Assembly: GCA_025093555.1 (NCBI GenBank)
Contig: JAIWNF010000003.1
Coordinates: 1,054,001-1,118,000, forward strand
DNA from: Circinella umbellata
Lineage: Eukaryota; Mucoromycota; Mucoromycetes; Mucorales; Lichtheimiaceae
DNA length: 64,000 nucleotides
Direction of reading: 5' to 3'
Shown here: positions 11,483 through 23,581 of the stretch, in pieces
Position numbering within the stretch: position 1 is the first letter of the stretch
How the letters are laid out: each line of letters starts with the position of its first letter
Notes under the pieces: model-generated
Told to the model about the DNA's origin: nothing
Seen by the model: the letters and a program-made list of their open reading frames with translations, nothing else
Database searches by the model: none
Position numbers and translations under genes: made by a program

Positions 11483-13621
11483 ATGTCAGGTTTCGACGGA
11501 CACAATCCAAAGTCTTACTATAACTATTCAGGTTTGCTTACTTTTATGTTATATAAACTAATGCCTGTTTTCTCTTGAATTGTGGAGAGAGAGAAAAAAG
11601 ATGCTGTCATTCACTTTTTATTGTTATGTGTCTATTAGAATATGATAGGGGTAATAATAACTTTGATAACCCTAATACTTCTGGTGCTGGAACAGCAGGT
11701 GGTAGTAGTGGCAGCAGTAACAATAATTATTATCGACCAACATCGTCTAAAGCATACGACCAGAATGTCATACATAAACCAGACGAAGTAACATCACCTT
11801 CACCATCCGGACCGCCTCCGCCTTATTCACCACCTCCACCTCAATCAACTTCAAGTTCCACAGATTATGGTACTGTTACTGTGCAACCTGGTCTGTTAGA
11901 TCCTGCCCGTTCTTATATAGATCCTATGCAACAGCAACAGCAGCAACAGCAACAGCATCAAAAGCAACAGCATCGTCAATATCAACCATTACCACAACAA
12001 CCTCCACCGGAACCACAGCACCAAAGACAGCCAAAATGGTCTAACCCTCGTAAGTAATTTTAATTGATTTTTTACAGTTTGTCAAGAGTTCTATGAAAAG
12101 GGGGAAAACCCAACATTTTTCTTTCGGCATACACTAGGCTAAGTTATTATTTAATTTCCCCTTAAAAAAGATATACCCCGGGGATGGCAAGACCATGATA
12201 ACGATGAAGAACAACCAGGAAATACTTCAGCCTATAACCGACCACATAGTGGTGGAGGAGAATCTAATGCATCTCGAATGATCCGCCAAGCACTTCAATC
12301 TCATAGTCGCGAAGATGATGATGACTGTAGTGAAGCCGCCGACCCCGGATGGTGTAAAAAGTGGTGCAAATTTTTGTTTCTTGCTATCCTAATTTGGTTA
12401 GTCGTTTTGAAATACAGCGACACTATTCATCTTACATCACCAACGCCAATGGATCCATCATGTCACGCGACAGTTGCATGGGAGGAGATTCCGGAAAACA
12501 TCAATATTGAAAAAGATGTTTGGATTTCGATTGAAGGTCATGTCACCACTGGATCTGTGATTGTCCATAGTTTGCCTGATAATAGTGAAGGTTCAATTCA
12601 AACCAAAATCCACGTGACACCATCATTGGCTGATGACAATCAATTGTCTTATGAGCTGCATGAAGGTCGACAAACTCAATTGACCATCCGTTTACCACAA
12701 GATGACAACAATCAAAATAAACATTGTATTAAAGTGGACATGGAAATTTGGCTTTCTGACAAGGCAGAACAATTACGTATTGCTATCAACAATATACCTG
12801 TTAAAATTACAGATGCTTTAAGACAAATGGATATAACCGAAGTCAAGACAAGTAACGGAGTTATTGAACTGAGTGATGCATGGGAGGGAAAAAGATTAGT
12901 GTTGCAAACAACAAATGCAGATATCCATTTGTCATCTACTGGGGACATTGAGGCTCGCGATGCTGTTCATCTTGAAACATCAAATGGCGCAATTCATGCA
13001 AACGATGTTATGTCTAAGCATTATATTGATTTGATTAATGCTAATGGTTTGGTTCAGGTTGGACATCTTCAAGGAGATGATCGAGTACACGTGGAAACGA
13101 CTAATGCAGAAGTACACATTAACAAAGTGACAACTGATGAAGCATCTATTACCTCAACCAATGGTTGGGTTGAATTGAGTCATGCCACAGTAGATAACTC
13201 CTTGATTGTAAAGACAACGAATAATCCGATTGATATTCAAGTCGAAGGAGTTAAGAATGTCCATACACAATTAACTACAACCAATGCATATATTTCAGCT
13301 CACATGGTATGTAAATATTATTAAAGATAAAAAAAGAGCTTTTGATTATTATTTTTGTTGCTCACCATTTATATGTCGATATATCTTTTTTTGTTTTTCA
13401 AAAAAAATGAAAATAAAATAAAATAGACATCGGGATATGAAGGCAACATAATGTTCCGTACAACCAAGGGAAACTTCATCAATATAGAAGGTTCATCAGA
13501 AACTATTGACTTGATTACGAACGAGCCATTCATGAAAGAAGGCAAACGATTAGAAGGAAAAGGCGATTTTAGTGTTATCACTACAAATGCTGATGCAGAT
13601 ATTTTCTTTGACATTGAGTAA
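11483..13621 (+). CDS. Type II membrane protein with DUF4097-like adhesin repeats
   Basis: Four exons (11483-11531, 11639-12049, 12171-13306, 13427-13621) join in frame to 596 residues. Residues 1 to about 215 are Gly/Ser/Pro/Gln-rich and presumably cytosolic, with a PPPPYSPPPP stretch and a poly-Gln run. One membrane segment near 219-234 (FLFLAILIWLVVL) is preceded by Lys/Cys and lacks a signal peptide, so type II topology is likely. Residues about 240-596 form repeated short strands with the pattern hydrophobic-x-T-(S/T)-N-(G/A)-x-(I/V), for example LETSNGAIHA and VETTNAEVHI. This is the periodic beta-strand pattern of DUF4097-type putative adhesins, probably a right-handed beta-solenoid. 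The biochemical role is unknown; a wall- or lumen-facing scaffold is inference. It ends tail-to-tail with the FYR gene 272 bp away. Confidence 0.8.
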
Positions 13622-13893
13622 TGAAGAAAAAGGAAGTGAAAAGATAAAAAGAACGAAGCAAAAAATAGTACAAATAGGGCAAAGTTTACATTATATATAA
13701 ATATCTTAAAAACATATACAGAAATTTGTGTTTATAATATATCATATGCGTGTTGTGTGAATAATATAGTAAGAAGAATAAGAATAATAGTTGGATGCGT
13801 AGTGTGTGCAATTTATATATAAGTGTATGTATAGTAATATATATGTTTGTTTTTTCAGAGAACCAAAAAAAAAAAAAATTGTAAGAAAGTTGG

Positions 13894-15628
13894 CTATTCA
13901 CCTTCACTATTTCCCAATTGATCCACCTCTTCTTCCCCTTCTTTTGGTGTTGTAGATGCTAGTATATCTTGCATACGCATACCCGATTGTTGTGGTTGTT
14001 GTGATTGCTGTGATTGTGGTTCTGATGGTGATAATGATTGTTGTTCCCCTTGTGATGGTGATGATGTAGTTGGTGGTCGTGGTGGTGTGTAATCATCTGT
14101 TTCCACAGGAGCGGATTCATGAGTAATAATCCCATCTATCCCATCTTCCTGAATAACCCCATCCTCTTCTCCGTCAATTCTAGGCGCACGTCGGTTCGCA
14201 TTTCCCATTTGCTCTAAATTTCCACGTTTCTTTTCTGCTGCAGCCATGACACCTTTAGCAGCTCGTGGTTCCATTTCTTCAAAGTTTTGAGCAACGTAAT
14301 GTCGTAAATTCTCTGTCCCAGGTAAATCTTGAATTAACTTTGCAATGGTCGGATGCTTAAATCCATAATAATCAGGTCCACTTGCAGAGTTCGAATGCTC
14401 GCGTTGACGAATTTCGTTAGATCGCCTTACAACGACTGTCCAAGCTCCTGTTGCTGAATTGGCAATGATAGGTTCGTCTGGTTGATCTGCTGCAATAACA
14501 TGAAATCGTGGACCGTCACCACCGTCTAAAATTGTCGATGTAATTACTGTATTGTTGTTTGGATCTTTCATACTTGGATACGTTCTTGTTATAACGAAAA
14601 TGGTGTTTTTTTTTTGAGTTAGCAAATACAATGGTAAAACAAATTATATATGATATTACCTGCTAACTGTATAACCTACTGGAAAAATATATCGTTCGTT
14701 ATGAAAAGTATCACGATCGCTTACGATTTTCCCCAGAGCAAGTACTGTCAATACACCAATTTGTTGGGGTAATTTTGGCTGGCCTTGTTCGTCACGATCA
14801 ATTGGTTGTACACGACGCGTTTTAACTGGTATACGCGATAATTTGGATCGTTTTGGTGGTGCAGAAGCAACTGTTGCTAAATCGCGATTTTGTGAAGGAC
14901 TTTCGGATAATACACGTTTATGTGTCGTTGCTATTGGGATAACTATTTTTGTTTTGTTTTAATGGCGTGAAGCATTTGTCAATGATAACAAATTAAGAAG
15001 ATATAAAAAGATTAAAAAAAAAAGTCCGCGAAAGTAAAAAAAGCGCACAACCATTATATACACAGAATCACATAAAAAGGGGACAATAATCATTTTCTTT
15101 CTCACCTTCTTCAATGTCACTTTCTGTTTCTGACAAATCGCTTGGTATGTCACTACTATTATCATCCGATGAATGGCTTTCCATTCGTGTAATATTATCC
15201 AATAATAAACTATTTTATAATGATTGATATAATTTTAATTAATAATTAAATCAATTCATTAAAGAAGTATCATAATTGCTTACTTTCTCTCAAATGTTAA
15301 CGTTTGAATCTTCTTTTTAGCACGCGTATATTCTTTTGTCATGGATTCATTCATCTTTTTTATTATTATTATATATTCGATATTTTTGTTTTAAATTAAT
15401 TGATCATTCAAATCCAAAAATAAAATAAAATATACGCGTTTGTGATAAAGAATGGATTGGATTTTTTACCTCCATGATTTCTCGTAATTTTCGTTTTAAC
15501 TTTTTGTATTTTTCTTCTGAAAAGCCAGATGATGATTGTTGTTGTGGTTGAGTTGTTGATGGTGGCTGCTGCTGTTGTTGTTGTTGTTGCTCTTGTTGCT
15601 GCGGTGGTAACGGTTGTGGTGACGACAT
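13894..15628 (-). CDS. FYRN/FYRC-domain nuclear protein (TBRG1-like)
   Basis: Five exons on the minus strand (15628-15470, 15354-15284, 15209-15106, 14942-14660, 14584-13894) join in frame to 435 residues. Order: Gln/Pro-rich N-terminus, a Lys/Arg-rich helical coiled-coil-like segment (EEKYKKLKRKLREIME onward), an acidic Ser/Asp stretch, FYRN (about 150-200; LPQQIGVLTVLALGKIV, then YIFPVGYTV), and FYRC (about 205-270; GPRFHVIAADQPDEPI and GPDYYGFKHPTI). The C-terminus is Ser/Pro/Gln-rich. FYRN and FYRC together form one fold found in chromatin proteins such as MLL and TBRG1. The coiled coil followed by FYR domains resembles TBRG1. Role in chromatin or transcription is inferred from family only. 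The gene is divergent from MZT1. Confidence 0.85.
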
Positions 15629-16524
15629 GATTGGATCTGGATAATTATTTTATATATGAATAAGAGGCAAAAAAAAAGAAAGAAAGAAAGAGAAAGGAGG
15701 AAAGAGTTTTGATTAAAAAAAAAAGGAGGAAAAAAAAAAGAAGTGGAAGAAGAGGAAGAAGAAGGATAAAGAACGAGAGGATGGAAAAGTGAAAGAAAAA
15801 GGAAAAATCATAAAAATGAGATTCACAACACAAAAAAAAAAGGCCCGCTTTTTTTTGCTCTTAGATGAAATGGCCCGAAAAGAAAAAATTTTTGTTCAAC
15901 GACTTTCTTCTCTCTCTTTTTTTTTAAACTTTTTTTTCTTCAACTTCTTCCCAGCCTTGTCTCTGAGATGAGATTCAAGTTGTTGACGATGATGTAGGCA
16001 GGAAGTGGGGAGGGGGGGGGTTAAATAAGTTAGAGAAAAAGAGAGAGAGAGAAACAGAATATAAAAGCACAGTTAATAACGTTCTTCTTTCCTTTCTACA
16101 CTGCGTTCACTTTTATTATATAATCCGTGTGGTTGTATTTTAATATCGAGTTGCTTTGTGAGTTATGAAGAGCGCGGTAAAACCGGAGTGTATGTGTGTA
16201 TATAAAAAGTTTTGAGTAATTGGGGGTTATAAGCCAAGAGTTTATAACTTCTTTTTCTCCTTTCTCTTCATATACTTTTCTCGTCCACTCTCTTCGGTGT
16301 ACTATTGATTGTTTTATATCAAAAATCTGTGCTAGAGTAAAAGAAAAAAAAAACCATTTATTCAGGTTCTGTGTTGGAATAGTGAATCCCAACAACAGAA
16401 AGTATTGCAAGTGGTAAATCAAACGATTTAGTCAGTTAACTCAGCTTTTTTTTTATCCCCTTATCCCTTTATTCTTTTTATTCTGTTTTACTTTTCTTTC
16501 ATTCAAAAATAATAATAAAAAATA
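15629..16524. promoter_or_regulatory. Divergent intergenic region with long polypurine tract
   Basis: About 900 bp between the divergently transcribed FYR and MZT1 genes. 15659-15830 is almost pure purine on the plus strand (GAAAGAAAGAAAG, GGAGGAAAA, GAAGAGGAAGAAG), that is, polypyrimidine on the FYR coding strand and probably its 5' UTR/promoter. A G-run lies at about 16005-16020, followed by GAGAGAGAGA. No conserved ORF was seen. Confidence 0.5.
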
Positions 16525-16900
16525 ATGGATGGTTCGCGATCCACTAATGTTAAAGAAACTCTTGATAGCAAGTATTATTCTTTGTGTGTATATCTGCTGT
16601 TAATACCATAGCAACGTTATATTAAAACTTTGTGGTTATACTATTATTATTATCATTAGTCTTGTTGGACATGGCAACTATGTTAGATACAGGTTTAGAT
16701 CGCGATGCTCTAGCACTTTGTGTGTCAATGTGTGAACGTGGTGTTAATCCAGAAGCTTTGGCGGTATTTATTATTATTAGTTTATTACTATTTTTCTTTT
16801 GTTTTTTCGTTTATTGATATTTATATATAATATGCGTGTTGTATATGTTTAGGAGGTGATTAAAGAACTACGAAAACAAAAGGAGGCCAAGGCATTATGA
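16525..16900 (+). CDS. MZT1: Mitotic-spindle organizing protein 1 (MOZART1)
   Basis: Small subunit that binds GCP proteins and activates gamma-tubulin complexes for microtubule nucleation at spindle pole bodies. Three exons (16525-16567, 16660-16763, 16853-16900) give 64 residues. The usual family length is about 60-90. Family hallmarks are visible: VKETLD, then LLDMATMLDTGLD, then CERGVNPEALA and VIKELRKQKE. The first intron (16568-16659) only keeps frame and the conserved ETLDILLDM join if the donor is GC (A|GCAAGT), a GC-AG intron. The stop lies 61 bp from the stop of PAN2 on the other strand, so 3' UTRs probably overlap. The gene is easy to miss because it has no long ORF. Confidence 0.93.
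16568..16659 (+). other. GC-AG intron in MZT1
   Basis: The donor reads A|GCAAGT, a consensus-perfect site apart from C at the second intron position. The acceptor is ATCATTAG. Using the nearby GT (AA|GTATTA) breaks the frame of the conserved second exon. GC-AG introns are a known minor class spliced by the major spliceosome. Confidence 0.8.
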
Positions 16901-16961
16901 AGAAAAAAATATGTGTTGAAAAAAAAAATGTACATGCAAAAATTAAAGGGATATGTGTTTC

Positions 16962-19900
16962 TTATGGTCTAGGAGAACTAAGGAATGGTAGTCGTGGCAA
17001 GTTGTCTCGTGGAGGTTTTTTTAACCAATTAGACCGCATACCAGCAACATAGACACCTTCAAGAATCTTGCCAAATTCACCACTCTTCTTATATTCCAAA
17101 TATTTTTTATATAGTACCAAAGCCTATTGTCATTATTATTATTATTATTATTGTCACACAATTAGTTATCAGACATGTATTATCATACCCCGCTTCAATA
17201 ATAATAATAAAAGGAGAGAACTTACGTTTTCTGCATCTTCAATACTATCGTGTCCTTCTGTTGATTGAATATCTCGTCCAAGTAAATGCCATGCCAAAAA
17301 TCGTAAAGATATTTTTCGTTGCCGATCTCGAATATGGTATATATCCACAGTATCAATAATTTGTTCTGGTGGTACCAGTAAATCTAGTAGGTTCGTACGA
17401 AGATAAGTACAATATTCTTTAAGCGCTATAAGATCAAAACTACTACTAATCTTATTACTTACTAATTGTTCTAAAATCTTTAACAAGACCATGGCCAATA
17501 AAGACACAACCAAGATCCACCAATAATCGAAGTTTTGCATATGCCATTTTATGATCCACCAGAGTATGAGTCGTTGTCTTTGGATTTACATCCAAAGCTG
17601 TAATGCCACTGAATTCCGTCAAATAATCTTCCACTTCTTCAGTAATTTCAATATAATCATCGATAAACGGGACACCTTCCTTGGGTCCTTCACCCCGAAT
17701 TACGCTGAGACGTGCCATCAAGAGAGTGCTTGGACGAATCAATGATTTGGTACCGTCACTTCGAATTTCTGTCACTTCTCGTTTCAATGCAACGAACTCT
17801 GTATCCAGTGCGACCAACGTTCCCTTCTTAGGCATTTCGTCTGGTGTCAATATTTCATATTTCGGATCAACTGCAGGTCTACTAGCAACTGTTGTGTCTG
17901 TGAAAAGTATGGAACAATCGACTTGATTAGGTAATCCAGTCAAATCCAATTGTTCATCCGAATCTACTCGTTTGTATTGTAACATAGATGGTGTCTAAAA
18001 GTATAATGTATCGAAAATATAAACTCATTGTTAATCATTTCCAAATTATCTATTGATAATACAATCTTTCTTTCTCCCCCTCTATTTTTTTTACCTTCCA
18101 TTTTCCTTTAAATGATAGTACTTCTTCTTCGCGAATACTTCGTACTAAAAAGTCATTGAAAAGATACCAAGGAGAGTCGGATGACGGGTCAAGTTCATCT
18201 TGAGGGATTTTAACTTGTGCAACCAAATGTGGATCTTCATCTTCTGCTTTCACTTCTACCACAGAGGCCTATTATATTAAAACAGAAAGTATTAAGAAAG
18301 TAAAATCAGTTTAAATATATACATATATATATATGGATTCGAGACGAGGTTAAAATTTACCGCTAATTCATAAATAGCACATGTTTTGGATGATGTCGAG
18401 AACTCTTCAGGTATATCGCTTCCAGGCAATAAGGGCTTAATTACAACTTCTCCGCCATTAATATGTACACCAAACCTATATATAGAAGTATTACATACAA
18501 AATGTTAGACTGATTTATATTTTATAATGAATTTGGTTTAAGAAAAAAAAATACCTTTCTGGAACCCAAGGATTACACTTTGGAGTGTCAGCACCTCCAC
18601 CATCACTATTACTATTACTACCACTATTATTGTTATTATTGATTGTTTGTTTGTTGTTTCGGGGACTTCCAGGGCCATTCTGTCGCCATAATGCTTCATC
18701 CTCAGGATAGGATGTTCCTGCATTAATAAATAATGCGTTCGGTAATGCAAGAACTGTTCGTTTGGTTGTAAGAGGACGATATCGACGACATGTTGAGCAC
18801 CATGCTTTTGTTTTACTTTCGCGACATAAACTTCCTTTCAATAAATGTGTGAACGAGCGTTTGCGTGTTTTCTGTTCCTATCAAATAATATTGTTAGGTA
18901 ACAAAGAACTCGATCAAATTAATTATATAACAAAATAAAATAAAAAGATGAAATATAAAGCCCCACCGATCTTGGGTATATCATGTCAATGACAAAAGGA
19001 AAGGTTGTTCGTTTAACGACTTGTTCACATGAAGCACATTCAATGGCGTACAGTGTCTGTACGCCAAACAGTTGTTGAATTGTTGAAATACTAGGCGAAT
19101 CCAATAATTTTGAAATAACTGGGTTATTATCTTCTGGTTGAAATGCTTCACCATGTAATTCTTCTAACAAAAATCGCGCCAAACTCTGTATAAGTCCAGA
19201 ATATGAGAAAGTTGGATCAGGAATGTCAGGTTCAAATAAACTAAGGGCCGCTGCTTTGGGGCTCATGGTCAACGTACGGCAAAAATTGGTTGCCTGACAA
19301 TTTTGACCATTGGACGCTTCGAGCATGCGGAACAAAAATCCAAGTTCACATAAGAAACATTTTGGATGAGAACAAAGTGATCGAATATGTGATGTGGCGA
19401 CTTTACGTAATGGTTCTGTAAAATAAAGTACTTGTAATAATGAATTGCAGAACGAGTTCCGGATATGTGTTTCCAATCCACCGTATCGTGTTCGGTTGTA
19501 ATATTCGAAATCGAAATCTTCGACACCAAATTTGCTGTATTGAATTTCTACACGTCGATAATAGCTTGGCATAGTGAGTGCCATCGGATCAGCAGCCCCG
19601 AGATCTGTTACAGAGGCTCTATGTTCAGCGCGTTGCTATATACATAATCAAAGTAGATATGTACAAATTGTATCATTAATAAAGTAAGACTTTTTATCAT
19701 TAATATTGTAGCAACCAGACCACCATACAATCCACTTTTTATTTTTACCTGTGCATCTTGCTCATCAAGTATTTTGTTTGATAAGAGCATTTCTCGTTCT
19801 TGCTCAGATCGGAATTTGGGTCCATTACGCTTGTTTTGCAAAGGTTTCTTTTTACGAGGTGCTTGATTACGTCGAATACCTGGATTAGGCGCATATCCAA

Positions 19901-21504
19901 CAAAATCTACTGTTTTCATGTTCTTAAGCAATTCATCATCAATATGAGGTGGAGGGGATGATGCGTCGAAAACCGATGGGTATAATGGCCAGTTCGATAG
20001 TAATGGCTCTGTATAATATGGTAGACCAACCGATGATAATGGACTATAGTTGTTTATTATTGTTGTTATTGTCAGCTAAAACCCAAAAACTCTACTATCA
20101 ATTTTTTTTTAAATTTATAAGTTTACCTATCTTCTCCCATTTGTACCTCAGGTAATTCGACCACGTCTGGTGTAGACAATCCCATGGAGTAAGGATTTAC
20201 ATCAAATACTTCTCGATCTGTAAATTGGTATACAAAACTAGCACCATCACCAAATGCCAAGGTATGTGCTGAGCTTGATATATCCATAGCTGTAATATAA
20301 CTCGAACTCTGTATTTGGAAGAATTGTGTTGGAGGTGCATAGGAGCCCATTGTCAAACTCGATACATCGCACATTTGAAATTGACCACTTTGTGACGCAA
20401 CAAGACAAGTTGTACTTAAAGTTGGATGCATTTTAACAAACATGGGGCCACTTGGGAATGGAATAGGTGCTAATGATCGCATTAACATTCGTACATCATA
20501 TACTTTGACTAATGGATCAATCAATAATGAATTCTGTCTATAAAGTATATACAAGTATTTCCATGTCAGATCAAACATCTCTCCCTAAAAACCCCTTTTT
20601 TTGCATTTTTTATTTTATTTTCAATTCCTCTGTACCTTTGAGAAAATCCACATGTTACCAACAGGTTTCCAGATACATCGAGATCTGATAAAGTAGCTGT
20701 ATGTGCTTGTAATCTTTGTTCCACTCGCATAGTTCTTGGATCACGCATAGTTACTTCACCCAATAATGATCCACAACATACTGCACGAGCTGTATTTCGC
20801 ATTACAACAATATTAGATACACCAGGAACTGTCTTTGTTACTGCTCCTCGAGCCAAATTTACAACAATCATATCTTCTTGTTGTCCTGCTACCATAAGTT
20901 CGTTGGTATTGGTTGGTGTATCAAATACCATTGTATGTAAATCTTTCGTATTTTCATCGCTGGAATTATATTTAATAAATTTAGATCTCTTTAACCATTA
21001 TTGTTCTCATTTATTAAACAAGTGGTTATGAATCCGAAAATAAATAATAGTATACCTCACATTACACCGTACAAGACCACGACGGTCTCGCATTTGTATA
21101 CTGGTTGAACTTAAAGTAATGACACCTCGGTCTGTTAAACGAATTTGCCGCACTTGTTCATTCTTATGCGCCTTAAATGAAGTATAACGTTGAAGTCCAT
21201 CACCATAATAGGACGAAACACGCCCCTGTTACATTATTATATACAGCATGGCCGGAAATAATTGAATTGATAAGAACATGGCAATATAACGCGAAGTAAA
21301 GCGAAAATACCAAAATAGACTCTTTCTACGTCATATACTATGGGTGGTGTACGAAACAGATAAAAGAAGAAAAAAAAAACTTACAGCATCATTGCCAACC
21401 CATAATAGTTCAAAATAAGGATCCCATGTTAATGCTGATACAGGAGAAGCCTTGTCAATGCTTTGATCGCATATACTTTGTACTTGCGTCCAACTACTCT
21501 CCAT
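16962..21504 (-). CDS. PAN2: PAN2, catalytic subunit of PAN2-PAN3 deadenylase
   Basis: Trims mRNA poly(A) tails in the cytoplasm together with PAN3. Twelve exons join in frame (21504-21385, 21225-21056, 20959-20636, 20537-20127, 20043-19749, 19635-18967, 18877-18555, 18475-18361, 18268-18095, 17994-17463, 17383-17226, 17123-16962), giving 1150 residues, normal for the family. Order: WD40 propeller (about 1-430), linker, inactive ubiquitin-hydrolase-like domain (about 450-850), DEDD-type RNase T exonuclease (about 920-1110). In the USP-like box NSFCNSLLQVL the position of the catalytic Cys appears to be Ser, as expected for a pseudo-hydrolase. Exonuclease residues are present: VALDTEF (Asp, Glu), GHGLVKDF (Asp), HDSIEDA (Asp), so the enzyme should be active. 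It ends tail-to-tail with MZT1. Confidence 0.96.
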
Positions 21505-22950
21505 TAATATACACCCCACAAAAAAAAGTAGAGAAAAAAAAAGCAATTTGTGTGATATAAGAAACCTTTTTTTTTTGTGAAATAGATTATTTAATTACCG
21601 CTCGGACGTGTAATTGCTATTATAATGATCACTAGATCAGAAAGTCACTTGAATAAAATATTAGAGCCAATATATGTTCCAGATTTCAAGGATTTACATA
21701 CAGTTATAGCAAAGGTCAATACGTACTATAAACATGGTACAATAATAATGAAGAAAATAATGTTATTAACAAGGACAGTGGTAGTGACAGCATTTTGGAG
21801 ATATAGACAACAAGACAGTCTTATTTTCTAACTATGGTATCTTCTGCATAATATATTTGACAAAAACAATCACTATTAGTATTCTATCAATGAAGAATAA
21901 TCTAGCTGTCTCAAATTGGGCTATGTACAACTGTGGTGATTCTCGTTTTTGGGATTATGATATAAATAAAAGACCACACGCTAGTTGTGAGTATTTGTAT
22001 TAAAATTGACAATGTAAACTGAAAAATAATTCAAAGATATTTTGGAAAGCAATTAAAGATTAACTGGATATCCAAATGACAATTTTTGAAATGGAGTACA
22101 ACGATGAAATTGCTCTTGACCACGAGGGGTATCTTGCTTGCATAAAACTGGGAAAACAGAGACAGATAAATACATCTTCGGCGCCATCCTATATTTCACA
22201 TCAACAAATTTTGAATTGTATGCATTTAATAAACAATATGTTGAATTCACAGCATGATAATTATTATAGCCTTGTGCTTGTTATGGTCAACAAAGTATAT
22301 TCAAACGGAACCATTTTTACTTTTCTGTCAAACAGCATTGCTTAACATAGAATGAAGATGGTCGTGTCAAGTGTATCTGACACGGATTCAATCTTGAAAA
22401 GTTAACTTTACTTATTTTCCAAACCCCAAAATAAAAAATAAAAAGACCATTTATTGTGATTTGCAAAAATGATGTACCGACTTATAGAACGAAAAGCCTT
22501 TTTTTCTCTTGGTAAACTAATATTACATATTATATCTGATTTTATTATCATTCCTTCTTTTATAATAAATTATTAGTATTATATACTGCAGTGTATTAGT
22601 TTATTATTACAATATGTAAAGTAAAAACCAATAGAATATTTTTATAATCAAAGCAGAAGAGTCTATTTTGTTTGAACTTAATTGAGTGTGCTTCTTAGAA
22701 AAAAGGTAAACAACTGAACAAGTAAACCGGGATGAGAACCAATAATGCTCATTTTCAATAGTGAAAAATTTTGACTTTTTTATTCTCGTGCGTAAAGTAA
22801 GAATATATAATCGGTTTATACATTTTAATAAAGTAACTTAAAGCTCATAGCATTGTTGTAGATGAAAAAGTTATTGAAATACTTTACAAAAATTATTCCA
22901 ACGGTCGATTATAACGTTGCTACGTATTACTTGATTTTATTGTAACTTTT
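21505..22950. other. Intergenic, no supported gene
   Basis: 5' flank of PAN2 followed by AT-rich DNA. Weak frames at 21625-21831 (+) and 22076-22345 (+) have some protein-like composition but no recognised family, signal or splice context. They could be remnants. Nothing else was seen. Confidence 0.4.
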
Positions 22951-23581
22951 TATGATTATCGTTATATTGTTACGTAGTAACAAAACAAAAGAGAAGCTAT
23001 TATACTGATTCTATTAATTATTCATCAAAATCACCCGTACGTAATTAGTAAATCCATAAAAAAACACTTATCTTGAAAGTTTTTGCTTGTACACCATGGC
23101 AATAATAGATGCAGGCCATAGCCAGGCCACAACCAGGCCACAGTTAAGTGGGGGTGCTCGTGGGGGTGCCCATGGGGGTGCATCCGTGAAAAACACTATT
23201 GCCATGCAAATCTCGCCAGGCCATAGCCAGGCCACAACCAGGCCACAATTAAGTAGGGGTGCTCGTGGGGGTGCCCATGGGGGTGCCGATATTTGCATAT
23301 ATATGAAAAGACCAAAGGATTATGATTATCGTTAAATTGTTACGCAGTAACACAACAAAAGAGAAGCTATTATACTGATTCCATTAATTATTCATCAAAA
23401 TCTCCAGTACGTAATTAGTAAATCCATAAAGAAAAATACTTATCGTGAAAGTTTTTGCTTGTACACCATGGCATTGCTTGTACACCATGGCAATAATAGA
23501 TGCAGGCCATAGCCAGGCCACAACTAGGCCACAATTAAGTAAGGGTGCCGATATTTGCATATATTTGAAAAGACCAAAGGA
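22951..23581. repeat. Tandem repeat (about 370-bp unit) with nested GC-rich minisatellite
   Basis: Unit 1 begins TATGATTATCGTTATATTG at 22951 and unit 2 begins TATGATTATCGTTAAATTG at 23321, giving a period of 370 bp. Both contain TTGTTACG(T/C)AGTAAC, AAAAGAGAAGCTATTATACT, and a GC-rich cassette. The cassette consists of GGCCATAGCCAGGCC repeats, then three G5 runs spaced by TGCTCGT and TGCCCAT. The cassette occurs twice in unit 1 (about 23112-23192 and 23217-23287) and once, shortened, in unit 2, which also has a 19-bp internal duplication (GCTTGTACACCATGGCATT). Frames across it (GGARGGAHGGA, or GLVVAWLWP antisense) are repeat artefacts rather than genes. Confidence 0.85.

Noticed and set aside
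23145..23190. Intramolecular G-quadruplex in one cassette
   Set aside because: Only three G5 runs occur per cassette; a fourth run would have to come from a neighbouring cassette, so it is noted as a possibility and not annotated.
23087..23335. 82-codon ORF and antisense 76-codon ORF across the GC-rich repeat
   Set aside because: The residues simply translate the nested repeat units and continue identically in the duplicate; no start context, splice signal or non-repetitive domain.
22951..23581. CRISPR-like array
   Set aside because: Units are long (370 bp) and unequal with no short repeat-spacer periodicity, and the genome is eukaryotic.
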